Source of the DNA: Nitrosarchaeum sp.
GTDB taxonomy: Archaea > Thermoproteota > Nitrososphaeria > Nitrososphaerales > Nitrosopumilaceae
NCBI GenBank assembly: GCA_025699025.1
Contig: JAILWJ010000003.1
Coordinates: 387,330-451,329, forward strand
Length of the DNA: 64,000 nt
Direction: 5' to 3'
Part shown: in pieces, positions 16,427 to 24,008 of the stretch
Numbering within the stretch: the first letter of the stretch is position 1
How the letters are laid out: every line of letters starts with the position of its first letter
The notes under the pieces: generated by a model
Database searches by the model: none
The model's input: the letters and a program-made list of their open reading frames with translations, nothing else
Told to the model about the DNA's origin: nothing
Position numbers and translations under genes: made by a program

Positions 16427-16672
16427 TTAACGATTTGAAAGACTTTTTGATTTAACAAATGCCCAAATCTTTTTGGTCATTTCACTTGGTGCAATAGGTT
16501 TCTTTCCAAAAACATCCTCTACAGTCTCTTTGCGCCCTGCAAAGCTAATTGCATAACCACCAAATGCTTTTTTACCAGATGATGATTTAGATTTTGGTTT
16601 CTTACTAGTGCTTTTTGGTGTAGTCTTTTTTGCTGTTGTTTTTTTCTTTGGAGCTTTCTTTTTTACTGCCAA
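16427..16672 (-). CDS. Lys-rich protein with short SWIB-like C-terminal motif (81 aa)
   Basis: 81 residues. The first ~35 are a histone-tail-like Lys/Thr/Ser/Pro run. The C-terminal segment (GKKPIAPSEMTKKIWAFVKS) resembles the first helix of SWIB/MDM2 domains (G-x-x-P-L-x-x-x-E-x-T-K-K-[LV]-W-x-Y-I-K), but the domain stops early. This suggests a small DNA- or chromatin-associated protein; the SWIB link is by eye and tentative. Confidence 0.6.
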   Translation of the reverse strand: MAVKKKAPKKKTTAKKTTPKSTSKKPKSKSSSGKKAFGGYAISFAGRKETVEDVFGKKPIAPSEMTKKIWAFVKSKSLSNR

Positions 16673-16708
16673 TTTCTTGTAATTTTATTCTAAATTCAAT
16701 ATAAGAAC

Positions 16709-17365
16709 TTACACTTTGATGTAATGCAAAAGCAGATGATTTTCAAGCCTCTTTACGGATTTTAGTTCAAGTTTGGGAGATCTTGCAATTTTTGCAAATC
16801 CCCGGCCCTCTGCAAATGTAACAGCATTAGATCCACCAATAACAAAAGGCGATATGGTTATCAGAATTTCATCAAAAATCCCATTTGCAATAAATTGCCA
16901 GTTAACCGTTCCACCTCCTTCAACCAATATAGATCTGATTCCTTTTTTTTCTAATATTCTAAGTAATGATTTTATGTTTACAGAATTTTTACCTGCAATG
17001 ATTACTTCCAGTGGATGTTTTTTTAGAATGTCTAAATTTCTTTGACTGATGCATTTTGATACACCAATTATTGTAGGTATTTTACTGCATGTTTGAATTA
17101 TTTTGGATGTAGGAGAAATTTTTCCATGTGAATCAAGAATTATGCGTATTGGGTTTTTTCCTTTGACATGTCTGACTGTAAGCAGCGGATTGTCACGCTC
17201 AACTGTATTTTTTCCCACCAAAATTGCGTCAACTTGAGAACGTAGTTTATGCAATCTAATTGCATCTTGATGTGATGAGAGTTTCGAGTCTCCTGTATGC
17301 GTAGCAATTTTTCCATCTATTGAAATAGCTGCACTGAGAGTCACATGAATTCTAGATTTTACCAT
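16709..17365 (-). CDS. arfC: 2,5-diamino-6-(ribosylamino)-4(3H)-pyrimidinone 5'-phosphate reductase
   Basis: NAD(P)H-dependent reductase of the RibD C-terminal (RIB7/ArfC) family, converting the ribosylamino to the ribitylamino pyrimidine in archaeal riboflavin synthesis. 218 residues. Motifs: SAAISIDGKIATHTGDS (~11-27), RSQVDAILVGKNTVERDNPL (~42-61) and VEGGGTVNWQFIANGIFDE (~148-166) for cofactor binding. There is no N-terminal RibD deaminase domain. Last gene of the operon; its start overlaps the amidohydrolase gene by 14 bases. Confidence 0.92.
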   Translation of the reverse strand: MVKSRIHVTLSAAISIDGKIATHTGDSKLSSHQDAIRLHKLRSQVDAILVGKNTVERDNPLLTVRHVKGKNPIRIILDSHGKISPTSKIIQTCSKIPTIIGVSKCISQRNLDILKKHPLEVIIAGKNSVNIKSLLRILEKKGIRSILVEGGGTVNWQFIANGIFDEILITISPFVIGGSNAVTFAEGRGFAKIARSPKLELKSVKRLENHLLLHYIKV

Positions 17366-18542
17366 GAACTATTTTACCTCCTATCATGACAGCTCTGATG
17401 GATGATTGCGATGCCCTATGTACAATTGATGCATGTGGATCATGCATTGGTTCAAGATCAATCGAATGTTTATCAATGAAAATACAATCAGCTAATTTTC
17501 CATTTTCAATTACTCCAATATCTTTTCTCAAAAGTTTTCCTCCATTTACAGTAGCCATTTTAAGAATTTCTTTTGGATCAATTCTTTTTTTATGAATACC
17601 CATAGAGACTTTCCAGATATAGTCCATCTCGCGGAACATGTCTGGTGAATTTATCATGATGTTGTCTGTGCCTAATGCAAGTGTGCATCCAGCCTTCTTC
17701 ATTAGTTCAATGTCTGGAATCCCTTCAGCAAGGGAAGCGTTTGCCCTTGGGCAAATTACAATACCCCTTGTTCTTTTAGAAGCAGCATGAAGATCTCCTA
17801 ATGATGCATAAGTCATATGTACTAAAAAGTGGGGTTTTAAATTCAAAGCACGGATGGTTTCAGACTTTCCAGTAATTTTCTTGGATGTAACCACACTCTG
17901 TTTGGTCTCTGAAGAGTGAATTGCCCTAATTTTTTGTGTTTTTGAGTAGTAATTTAGTACCGAAGTACTGTTTTCATTAGCCCCGCTAATCCCAAGACCA
18001 TCGCATTTTTTTAATAGATCATCAAGTTCAATTAATTGTGATTTAGACAAATGTATGTTTTTTCTAATTTCAGTAGGATTTTGATAAAAATCTAATCTAC
18101 CCAAGACAATTGATCTGATTGGAGATTTTTGTAAAACACTTTTTAGCAAAAGAATTCCATCTAATCCACCTTCTCGAAAATCTACGAAAGTTGTTATTCC
18201 TTTATGCAACATGGAATTACACGAAGACTCCATAAAGTTTGCCAGAATCTCTCTGTATGTTTTTTTGAGAATTTTAGATTTTACGCCAAATACAGGATGA
18301 ATTCTATTGTCTACTGATTTGTTAATTGAAACATCTTTTCCAATAGAATCTCCAATATGCGTATGACAGTTTACAAAACCGGGAATGATAAGTAATCCTT
18401 CACAATCAATTTCTTCTTCTTTGGCACTAGCACCAATGTTAGGTTGAATTCGTGTAAATCTTTGATTTTGAATTTTTATGTTAGTAGTGGAAATAAATTC
18501 TAATTCTTTACCTAATAGTATGCTTGCATTTTTTATTAACAT
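17352..18542 (-). CDS. Deaminase-type amidohydrolase in the riboflavin operon
   Basis: 396 residues, amidohydrolase superfamily, like TrzA/SAH-deaminase/guanine-deaminase enzymes. Metal and catalytic residues visible: His60-x-His62 (NCHTH), His209 and Glu212 (IHSSET), His242 (VHMTY) and Asp293 (LGTDN), plus CPRANASL before strand 8. The H-x-x-E pair is typical of aminohydrolases that deaminate heterocycles with a single metal ion. It overlaps arfA by 7 and arfC by 14 bases, so it is translated as part of riboflavin synthesis. I infer it deaminates the diaminopyrimidine intermediate; deformylation of the GTP-derived formamide is the second choice. Confidence 0.85.
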   Translation of the reverse strand: MLIKNASILLGKELEFISTTNIKIQNQRFTRIQPNIGASAKEEEIDCEGLLIIPGFVNCHTHIGDSIGKDVSINKSVDNRIHPVFGVKSKILKKTYREILANFMESSCNSMLHKGITTFVDFREGGLDGILLLKSVLQKSPIRSIVLGRLDFYQNPTEIRKNIHLSKSQLIELDDLLKKCDGLGISGANENSTSVLNYYSKTQKIRAIHSSETKQSVVTSKKITGKSETIRALNLKPHFLVHMTYASLGDLHAASKRTRGIVICPRANASLAEGIPDIELMKKAGCTLALGTDNIMINSPDMFREMDYIWKVSMGIHKKRIDPKEILKMATVNGGKLLRKDIGVIENGKLADCIFIDKHSIDLEPMHDPHASIVHRASQSSIRAVMIGGKIVHGKI

Positions 18543-19288
18543 GACAGCTCATAAACAGCCGGTTTTGCTTTACCAGAATCTCTGATTTCTCTGATCGTGT
18601 CAAGTGATTTTGTAGCAAGTTTTACTGCCTCTCTTGAAGTTTTAGCATTTCCAATACCACAGTTAAGAGTAATTTTATCTTCTTGTTTTATAGATAAGAT
18701 AAATTTCTCAATTGAATTTTTTGCGTCATTACTGGCGACAATCATGAAATTATCACCACCCATAAAAAATGTCAAGGAATTTTTTTCTAAAAAGAATTTC
18801 GAGATTTTGGCATATAGACTAAAAATTATTGAAGAAATTTCATAAGGAGAGTTTGTTTGTCTGCGTGAAGTGAGATCATCAACATCTAGATGCATAATTG
18901 ACACTGACTTGGCAGATTTCTCATCAATATATCCGAAAATGTTATGTTCTTGATTGAGAACTATGCCATTTTTCTTACCATCATGTGCATTTAGATTTGC
19001 AGCAAATGGGGAATCTCCGTATCCTATTGATATTGAGAGTCTAACATCAAATGACTTTTCAAGTGATTTTTGGATTTCAATGTGATCATTTAATGTTAAA
19101 CCATTGGATACTGCAAAGAATTCATCTGCTCTATTTAGAAATACAAGAGTGTTTTTTTCTGAAAATAATCTTTGTATCTCTTTGTATAATGATGCCTGAA
19201 GCATCTGAAGTGCATGCTCTCTGTCACTACCTAAAGTTAAAGTCCATGGGCCATACCCAGTAATCTTCAATATACTCAGCTGTATCAT
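18536..19288 (-). CDS. arfA: GTP cyclohydrolase III (IIa)
   Basis: Archaeal GTP cyclohydrolase that opens the imidazole ring of GTP to give the formylated diaminopyrimidine (FAPy) nucleotide, the first step of riboflavin and possibly F420 synthesis. 250 residues, in the family's length range. Two ferredoxin-like halves: VFLNRADEFFAVSNGLT (~49-65), MHLDVDDLTSRRQT (~131-144) and the GGDN motif at ~172, comparable to GGDEF-type nucleotide cyclases. Four-base overlap with ribH; seven-base overlap with the next gene. Confidence 0.92.
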   Translation of the reverse strand: MIQLSILKITGYGPWTLTLGSDREHALQMLQASLYKEIQRLFSEKNTLVFLNRADEFFAVSNGLTLNDHIEIQKSLEKSFDVRLSISIGYGDSPFAANLNAHDGKKNGIVLNQEHNIFGYIDEKSAKSVSIMHLDVDDLTSRRQTNSPYEISSIIFSLYAKISKFFLEKNSLTFFMGGDNFMIVASNDAKNSIEKFILSIKQEDKITLNCGIGNAKTSREAVKLATKSLDTIREIRDSGKAKPAVYELSC

Positions 19289-19701
19289 TTCTGAATCCTT
19301 TCTAACTGGTCTGATATCTTTACGACCGCTTCAACTGCTCTTTCAGCAACTGGTCGAATTCTTGCATATGCATGTCTTTCTTGCATTCCAGGTCCAGTAA
19401 TTCCTAGAGAAACAGGTTTTTGGTACTTCAATGAAAGATCAATTAGTGCACGAGCAGTAGCATTGGCTATAATCTCATCATGTTTGGTTTGACCTTTAAT
19501 TATTGCGCCAAGAGTTACTACACCATCAATTTCTTTCTTTTGTAATAAAGCGTTAACAATTATTGGCATGTCATAAGCACCAGGAACATTACAAATGCAT
19601 TTTACTTTTAATTTCATCTTTTCTGCTTTTTCTTTTGCTACTCCAAGCATCCTAGTTGTCACTTCTTCATTGAATTCCGAAACCACAATTGCAATATTCA
19701 A
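19285..19701 (-). CDS. ribH: 6,7-dimethyl-8-ribityllumazine synthase
   Basis: Condenses 5-amino-6-ribitylaminouracil with dihydroxybutanone phosphate. 138 residues, normal for archaeal RibH. Motifs: VSEFNEEVTTRML (~7-19), PGAYDMPI (~41-48) and LGAIIKGQTKHDEIIANATA (~65-84) with the catalytic His (KHDE). Two bases separate it from ribB, and it overlaps arfA by four bases. Confidence 0.96.
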   Translation of the reverse strand: MNIAIVVSEFNEEVTTRMLGVAKEKAEKMKLKVKCICNVPGAYDMPIIVNALLQKKEIDGVVTLGAIIKGQTKHDEIIANATARALIDLSLKYQKPVSLGITGPGMQERHAYARIRPVAERAVEAVVKISDQLERIQK

Positions 19702-19703
19702 AA

Positions 19704-20369
19704 TTAATGCACCTTTGCGTATTCTAAAAGTTCTTTTCCATCGATTAGTGGAATTCCATTTTGTCTTGCATATTTTTCTGCTTTATCCACAGATAATGCG
19801 GAATAAGTTTCTGCATCCATCATTTCACAAATGGCAGTCACTGGAGTTAAACCTGCTATCTGGGCAAGATATACTGATAGTTCAGTATGACCTTGTCTTG
19901 TATTTAACAATCCTTTGGATGCAATAAGTAGTGGTATATGTCCAGGGGTTTTAAAGGAGGAAAGAAATTTTTTCTTTTTATTTTCAACATTGAATATGTT
20001 TGCCATTTCTCTTATCGTTAGAGAACGATCCTTGTCAGTTATTCCCGTATATGTCTGATAATGATTTACAGAAATTGAAAATGTGGGATGATCACCGTAT
20101 GGTGCCAGCCCCATAATCATTTCTTTGTGTGAAATATCGGATTGAGCAAGGATTTCATGCATATATTTCAAGTCTAAAGAGTTTGCAAAGTCATTGGCAA
20201 TTGCGATACATAGTAGGCCTCCAGCATGCTGTCGCATTCTTGCAACATGTTCTGGCGTAACAAATTCAGCTGCTACCACCATATCAATCTCATTTTCTCG
20301 GCCAGCAGAATCAAATAGCAACACAAATTCGCCTCGCTTTAATGATTGAAGACCTGACTCTAGTGACAT
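19704..20369 (-). CDS. ribB: 3,4-dihydroxy-2-butanone 4-phosphate synthase
   Basis: Makes 3,4-dihydroxy-2-butanone 4-phosphate and formate from ribulose 5-phosphate, supplying the four-carbon unit to RibH. 221 residues. The acidic loop is GRENEIDMV (the bacterial form is usually RENEGD), followed by RQHAGGLLCIA and the RQGHTELSVYLAQIAGL segment. A TATA-like TTTATAATC on the minus strand ~25-34 nt upstream suggests ribB starts its own transcription unit, running into ribH, arfA, the amidohydrolase gene and arfC. Confidence 0.95.
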   Translation of the reverse strand: MSLESGLQSLKRGEFVLLFDSAGRENEIDMVVAAEFVTPEHVARMRQHAGGLLCIAIANDFANSLDLKYMHEILAQSDISHKEMIMGLAPYGDHPTFSISVNHYQTYTGITDKDRSLTIREMANIFNVENKKKKFLSSFKTPGHIPLLIASKGLLNTRQGHTELSVYLAQIAGLTPVTAICEMMDAETYSALSVDKAEKYARQNGIPLIDGKELLEYAKVH

Positions 20370-20447
20370 GTATGGAAGATCGACTCTGTTCTGATTATAA
20401 AGTTTACTAAAATAATAGTAATTACCACTAAAATTGTATATATTGAT

Positions 20448-21032
20448 TTATTTTAGAATGTATTTGCCAAGAATGTCAGTTTCAATATTAAGTTTGTCGC
20501 CTATTTTTTTAGTTTGGAAATTTGTAACTTCAATGGTATGTGGAATCAAGCAAACAGAAGCAAGATTTTTTTTGACATCCACTACAGTTAGACTTATTCC
20601 ATCAACTGCAATCGAGCCTTTTTTTACAACATATTTTGTCAGGTTTTTTGGAATTTCAAACCATACTTGAACCTCCTTTGGTTTTTTCAGTATTTTTTTT
20701 ATTATTCCGACTCCGTCAACATGTCCAAGTACAAAATGTCCTTCTAGCCTGTCTCCTGCTTTTAGGCTTCTTTCTATATTGACAATTGATCCGGGTTTTA
20801 GATTTCCGAGATCTGTCTTTTTTGTTGTTTCTTCAATCATTTCAAAAACACAGTTAGGTTTTGAAAGTTTAGTTACAGTTAGACATACACCATTTAGCGC
20901 AACACTCTGACCAATTTTCAATCCTTTTGTATGTTTTCCTAGATTTACCGTCATTTGAACCGCGCTTCTATTTTTTGTAGATTTTGTGATTTTTGCTACT
21001 TTTCCTACGCCCTCAACAATTCCGGTAAACAA
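20448..21032 (-). CDS. ribE: Riboflavin synthase, bacterial (alpha-subunit) type
   Basis: Dismutates two molecules of dimethyl-ribityllumazine to riboflavin. 194 residues with two beta-barrel lumazine-binding repeats: MFTGIVEGVG and GVCLTVTKL in the first, GHFVLGHVDGVG and GISLTVVDV in the second. It is the bacterial/eukaryotic type, not the RibH-like riboflavin synthase of many Euryarchaeota and Crenarchaeota. The TTG start is supported because the family begins MFTG, and a TATA box lies 22-31 nt upstream. Confidence 0.95.
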   Translation of the reverse strand: MFTGIVEGVGKVAKITKSTKNRSAVQMTVNLGKHTKGLKIGQSVALNGVCLTVTKLSKPNCVFEMIEETTKKTDLGNLKPGSIVNIERSLKAGDRLEGHFVLGHVDGVGIIKKILKKPKEVQVWFEIPKNLTKYVVKKGSIAVDGISLTVVDVKKNLASVCLIPHTIEVTNFQTKKIGDKLNIETDILGKYILK

Positions 21033-21053
21033 TACTTTGACATGAAAAATTCT

Positions 21054-21063
21054 TTTATAAATT
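21054..21063 (-). promoter_or_regulatory. TATA box of ribE
   Basis: AATTTATAAA on the minus strand, 22-31 nt upstream of the ribE TTG, so the transcript is probably leaderless. No riboflavin-regulator palindrome was clear. Confidence 0.45.
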
Positions 21064-21133
21064 GATTTAGATAGAAAATAAATTTTGTATAAACAGATTT
21101 TCTGTGTACTTGTTAGAGCGAGTAAAATATTTC

Positions 21134-21844
21134 CTAGTTGTTTTTGGATTCTATATCTGCAAATTCATTTTCACAAAATTGGTGAAATACTGTACATTTG
21201 TTGTTTTTGGCATCATCTTTGATTTTGTCCATATCTTTTAGCAAAACTCCTTGTGCAGCTAAAAAGGCCTCATCCTCAAGACCCAGTTTTTGGAATGCTT
21301 GAGCTTTTGCAATAGATGCCTCTTTTATACTCGGATCACAAGTTTGTGCTTTATCGTAATATTCTATGGATTCATGGTTTCTCCCCAGATGAGCAAGCGA
21401 GATGGCTTTATTCATCAAGGCCGTAACATCATGTCTGTCTAATTTGAGAACTTTATCATAAAATTCTATTGCCTCAGTGTGTCTGTCTAGCTCATTTAAA
21501 GATAAACCAATGCTGTTTAGTGTCCAGATATCATTATTAGAAATCTCAAGGATCTTCTTGCAACAATCTATTGCTTCATCATATCTTTTTAGATTTTCAA
21601 GTGCATATGCTTTGTTTTTTAATGCATACGCATCAATAGTTTTAATTTCTAAAACTTTGTCACAATAAGATATTGCCTCATCAAATTTCTCTAAATGTAT
21701 CAAAGATAATGCGATATTTTGAAGTCCTAATAGATCCTTAGGATTATCTTCTAATAGTTTTCGGCAGTAAAGTAGCATGTCATGATATTTGCCGGCTTGA
21801 AACATTCTAGTTATTACTGTAGCAGGATCTAGCAGATTAACCAA
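21134..21844 (-). CDS. Tetratricopeptide-repeat protein
   Basis: 236 residues made almost wholly of TPR motifs of 34 residues, about five in a row (e.g. ALKNKAYALENLKRYDEAID, TLNSIGLSLNELDRHTEAIE, ALMNKAISLAHLGRNHESIE). A protein-protein scaffold with no catalytic or membrane part. It is flanked by the riboflavin genes and a ribbon-helix-helix gene. Partner unknown. Confidence 0.88.
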   Translation of the reverse strand: MVNLLDPATVITRMFQAGKYHDMLLYCRKLLEDNPKDLLGLQNIALSLIHLEKFDEAISYCDKVLEIKTIDAYALKNKAYALENLKRYDEAIDCCKKILEISNNDIWTLNSIGLSLNELDRHTEAIEFYDKVLKLDRHDVTALMNKAISLAHLGRNHESIEYYDKAQTCDPSIKEASIAKAQAFQKLGLEDEAFLAAQGVLLKDMDKIKDDAKNNKCTVFHQFCENEFADIESKNN

Positions 21845-21919
21845 ATTAATTCAATTTATAATAAAACACTATTGGCTTTATTTTATTCCATCAATTGTGC
21901 ATCATATCAAAGCAGAAAC

Positions 21920-22063
21920 TTATTTCAAAACTTTTCTGAGTGACTCGTTTAAGACTTTGGAGTAGCTGTATGAAGTCTGATTTTGCTGGATTAATTTTGC
22001 TTGAAGCAACCTCAATTTTTTGTCAAGATCATCGTCAATCATTATAGTGACTCTTTTACTCAT
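21920..22063 (-). CDS. Ribbon-helix-helix DNA-binding protein (47 aa)
   Basis: 47 residues from the ATG at 22063: MSKRVTIMIDDDLDKKLRLL is the ribbon strand plus first helix of a CopG/Arc-type fold, and SYSYSKVLNESLRKVLK the second helix. Such proteins bind DNA as dimers. The frame extends upstream but would overlap the response-regulator gene; the short form matches the family. No toxin partner is adjacent. Confidence 0.7.
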   Translation of the reverse strand: MSKRVTIMIDDDLDKKLRLLQAKLIQQNQTSYSYSKVLNESLRKVLK

Positions 22064-22130
22064 TGTACTTCTATTAACATAATATGAATATACGAATATA
22101 ACAATATACAAAAAGTCCCACAAATGGGAA

Positions 22131-22481
22131 TTAATAGTTGATTTTTGAGATGATTTGTTCCATGTTAAAGGGCTTTTGGATAATTGGAACATTCAATTTT
22201 TCTAGCTTTTCTTCTGTTGATGAGCTTCCATCAGCAGTAACAGCAAGGATTCGTGCCTCTGGGTCAAATTCTCGAATTTTTTTAATGGCATAAAACCCTG
22301 AGCCATTAGGCATGTTTAGATCAATTAGTGCTACGTCTGGTTTTTTTTCTTTGTATAATTTGACTGCCGTGATACCGTCATGCCCCTTGCCAATTACTTT
22401 GATTCCCTTCTCTTCCAAAAACTCGCTAAAAAGTCTAACAGTATCTTCATCATCATCTATTACAATAACGGATCTGCTCAT
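22131..22481 (-). CDS. Stand-alone response regulator receiver (CheY-like)
   Basis: 116-residue single receiver domain: acidic pocket IDDDED (~8-13), phosphoacceptor Asp in ALIDLNMP (~56), Thr in LAVTADG (~84) and Lys in IQKPF (~104). There is no output domain. It is divergent to a winged-helix gene with about 55 bp between starts, so the two may form a signalling pair. No histidine kinase in the window. Confidence 0.92.
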   Translation of the reverse strand: MSRSVIVIDDDEDTVRLFSEFLEEKGIKVIGKGHDGITAVKLYKEKKPDVALIDLNMPNGSGFYAIKKIREFDPEARILAVTADGSSSTEEKLEKLNVPIIQKPFNMEQIISKINY

Positions 22482-22536
22482 GCTGGAGTAGGAAACAATA
22501 GGTGGTTTAATATTTTGTATTATTTTGGTTCAAATA

Positions 22537-23133
22537 ATGAGCGGGGTTGATAGATTTCTTTCATCATCATTATCCAAAGTGATTAAGGAAGAGTTGGATT
22601 CAGATGTGTTAAAAATTGTTGAAAGAAAATTGTTTTTAGAATATGGAATGTCAATCAAGTTATCAATGGAACACTTTCATCAATTCCGTAAAACATTAGA
22701 GAAAAATTCAAGACTAAATATCAACAAATTTCAAGATGATTGCATTGGTAAAATAATTAAGATCAAAAAAACAAATGGCGTATATGAGATAAGCCTACTG
22801 GATGATAAATTAACCAATCTTGTATTGCAACAAATTGGAGATGATGAAGGTAGAAAAATTATCACATCTATTTTCGAGAAAGAGATGGTAATACCAGACA
22901 TATTAAAAAAAGCAAATGTGCCTAAGACTTCAGGATACAGAAAAATTGAAAATATGATTCTAAATGGCATGATTGTAGAAACAGGGAGGATTTTAAGTGG
23001 AAGCAAAAAGATTTCAAAATTTAGATGTTGTTTTAATGAGATTAAAGTAAATATTGATAAAAACAATTCCAATGTTTTTGTAATTATAGACAGAGAAATG
23101 TTTGAGAAAAGCACTTGTCTGGCAAACATCTAA
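22537..23133 (+). CDS. Winged-helix transcription regulator-like protein
   Basis: 198 residues from ATG 22537, 28 nt after an AT-rich TATA-like box; an in-frame TTG at 22525 is the alternative. The C-terminal half has a helix-turn-helix (IPDILKKANVPKTSGYRKIE) and a wing before a strand-rich tail. The N-terminal ~90 residues are of unknown fold. Divergent from a receiver-only response regulator, and I infer they act in one pathway. Confidence 0.65.
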   Translation: MSGVDRFLSSSLSKVIKEELDSDVLKIVERKLFLEYGMSIKLSMEHFHQFRKTLEKNSRLNINKFQDDCIGKIIKIKKTNGVYEISLLDDKLTNLVLQQIGDDEGRKIITSIFEKEMVIPDILKKANVPKTSGYRKIENMILNGMIVETGRILSGSKKISKFRCCFNEIKVNIDKNNSNVFVIIDREMFEKSTCLANI

Positions 23134-23146
23134 AGTTTTTTGGAAG

Positions 23147-24001
23147 TTATTTTACCAGATCAAGAAGAGCCTTTGCTTGCTTGTAGTGAACCTCATCGAT
23201 CATTTTTCCTTCGATGGTAGTTGCGCCTCTTCCTTTTTTTATTGATTCTTCATATATTTTACAAACTTTTTCAGCCCAAGAAATCTCTGTTTTGCTCGGA
23301 TGGAATATTTTGTGGGCAATATCAATTTGATCAGGATGGATAATGCTTTTTCCGGTATAACCTAGTCTTTTACCAATTTTACAGTCTTGCTCCAACCCCT
23401 TAACATCTTTGAGATCCTGCCAAATTGCGTCAATTGATGCAACACCTGCGGCTCTAGCATCAACTGGTATCTTTGCACGTGAATACTTTGCACCTTCCGG
23501 ATCTTTTGTATATTCAATCCCCAAATCATTTAGAAGGTCAAAAACGCCAAAAACTACGGCAGAGATTCGTTTACTAGATGAGGCAATGCTGTAGGTATTG
23601 ACAACACCTTCGGCTGACTCTATAGATGGTATTATTTGAATGGGTTTTAGATTTCTTGATTTTTCTAATTGTAAAACTTTCTTTTCAATTTTTTTTATTT
23701 CAGAAACATTGTTGATTTTGGGTATAACTATTCCATCAATTCCTTTTTGAATGATTTCGTTTAGATCGTCGGGAATTTTGCCAGATGCAGGAGAGTTTGT
23801 TCTAACAAATATGGAAGAGTTGTATGACAAACGAGATTTCAATGCAGTTTTGATTAGTTTTCTTGCATTTTTTTTCTCTGTGTTTGGGACAGAATCCTCT
23901 AAATCAAAACATACAATATCTGCTTTTAGAGACTTTGCCTTCTCCAGAAATTTTGAATTATTTCCTGGAACAAAAATTAAAGTTCGGAAAAGTTGCGTCA
24001 T
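23147..24001 (-). CDS. citE: HpcH/HpaI aldolase-family CoA-ester lyase (CitE-like)
   Basis: 284 residues, TIM-barrel lyase of the citrate lyase beta/malyl-CoA lyase group. Motifs: FVPGNN (~10), FDLEDSVPNTEK (~33-44), VRTNS (~63), PSIESAEGV (~124, Mg-binding Glu) and VFGVFDLLNDLG (~150-161, second acidic ligand). There is no citrate lyase alpha or gamma gene, so it is more likely a malyl- or citramalyl-CoA lyase-type enzyme. Eight bases downstream of the reductase gene, probably one operon. Confidence 0.87.
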   Translation of the reverse strand: MTQLFRTLIFVPGNNSKFLEKAKSLKADIVCFDLEDSVPNTEKKNARKLIKTALKSRLSYNSSIFVRTNSPASGKIPDDLNEIIQKGIDGIVIPKINNVSEIKKIEKKVLQLEKSRNLKPIQIIPSIESAEGVVNTYSIASSSKRISAVVFGVFDLLNDLGIEYTKDPEGAKYSRAKIPVDARAAGVASIDAIWQDLKDVKGLEQDCKIGKRLGYTGKSIIHPDQIDIAHKIFHPSKTEISWAEKVCKIYEESIKKGRGATTIEGKMIDEVHYKQAKALLDLVK

Positions 24002-24008
24002 TAAAGGA

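Noticed and set aside
21920..22192. Longer 90-residue form of the ribbon-helix-helix protein
   Set aside because: The added N-terminal part overlaps the response-regulator coding region, is out of family and has no promoter; the internal ATG at 22063 gives the standard RHH length.
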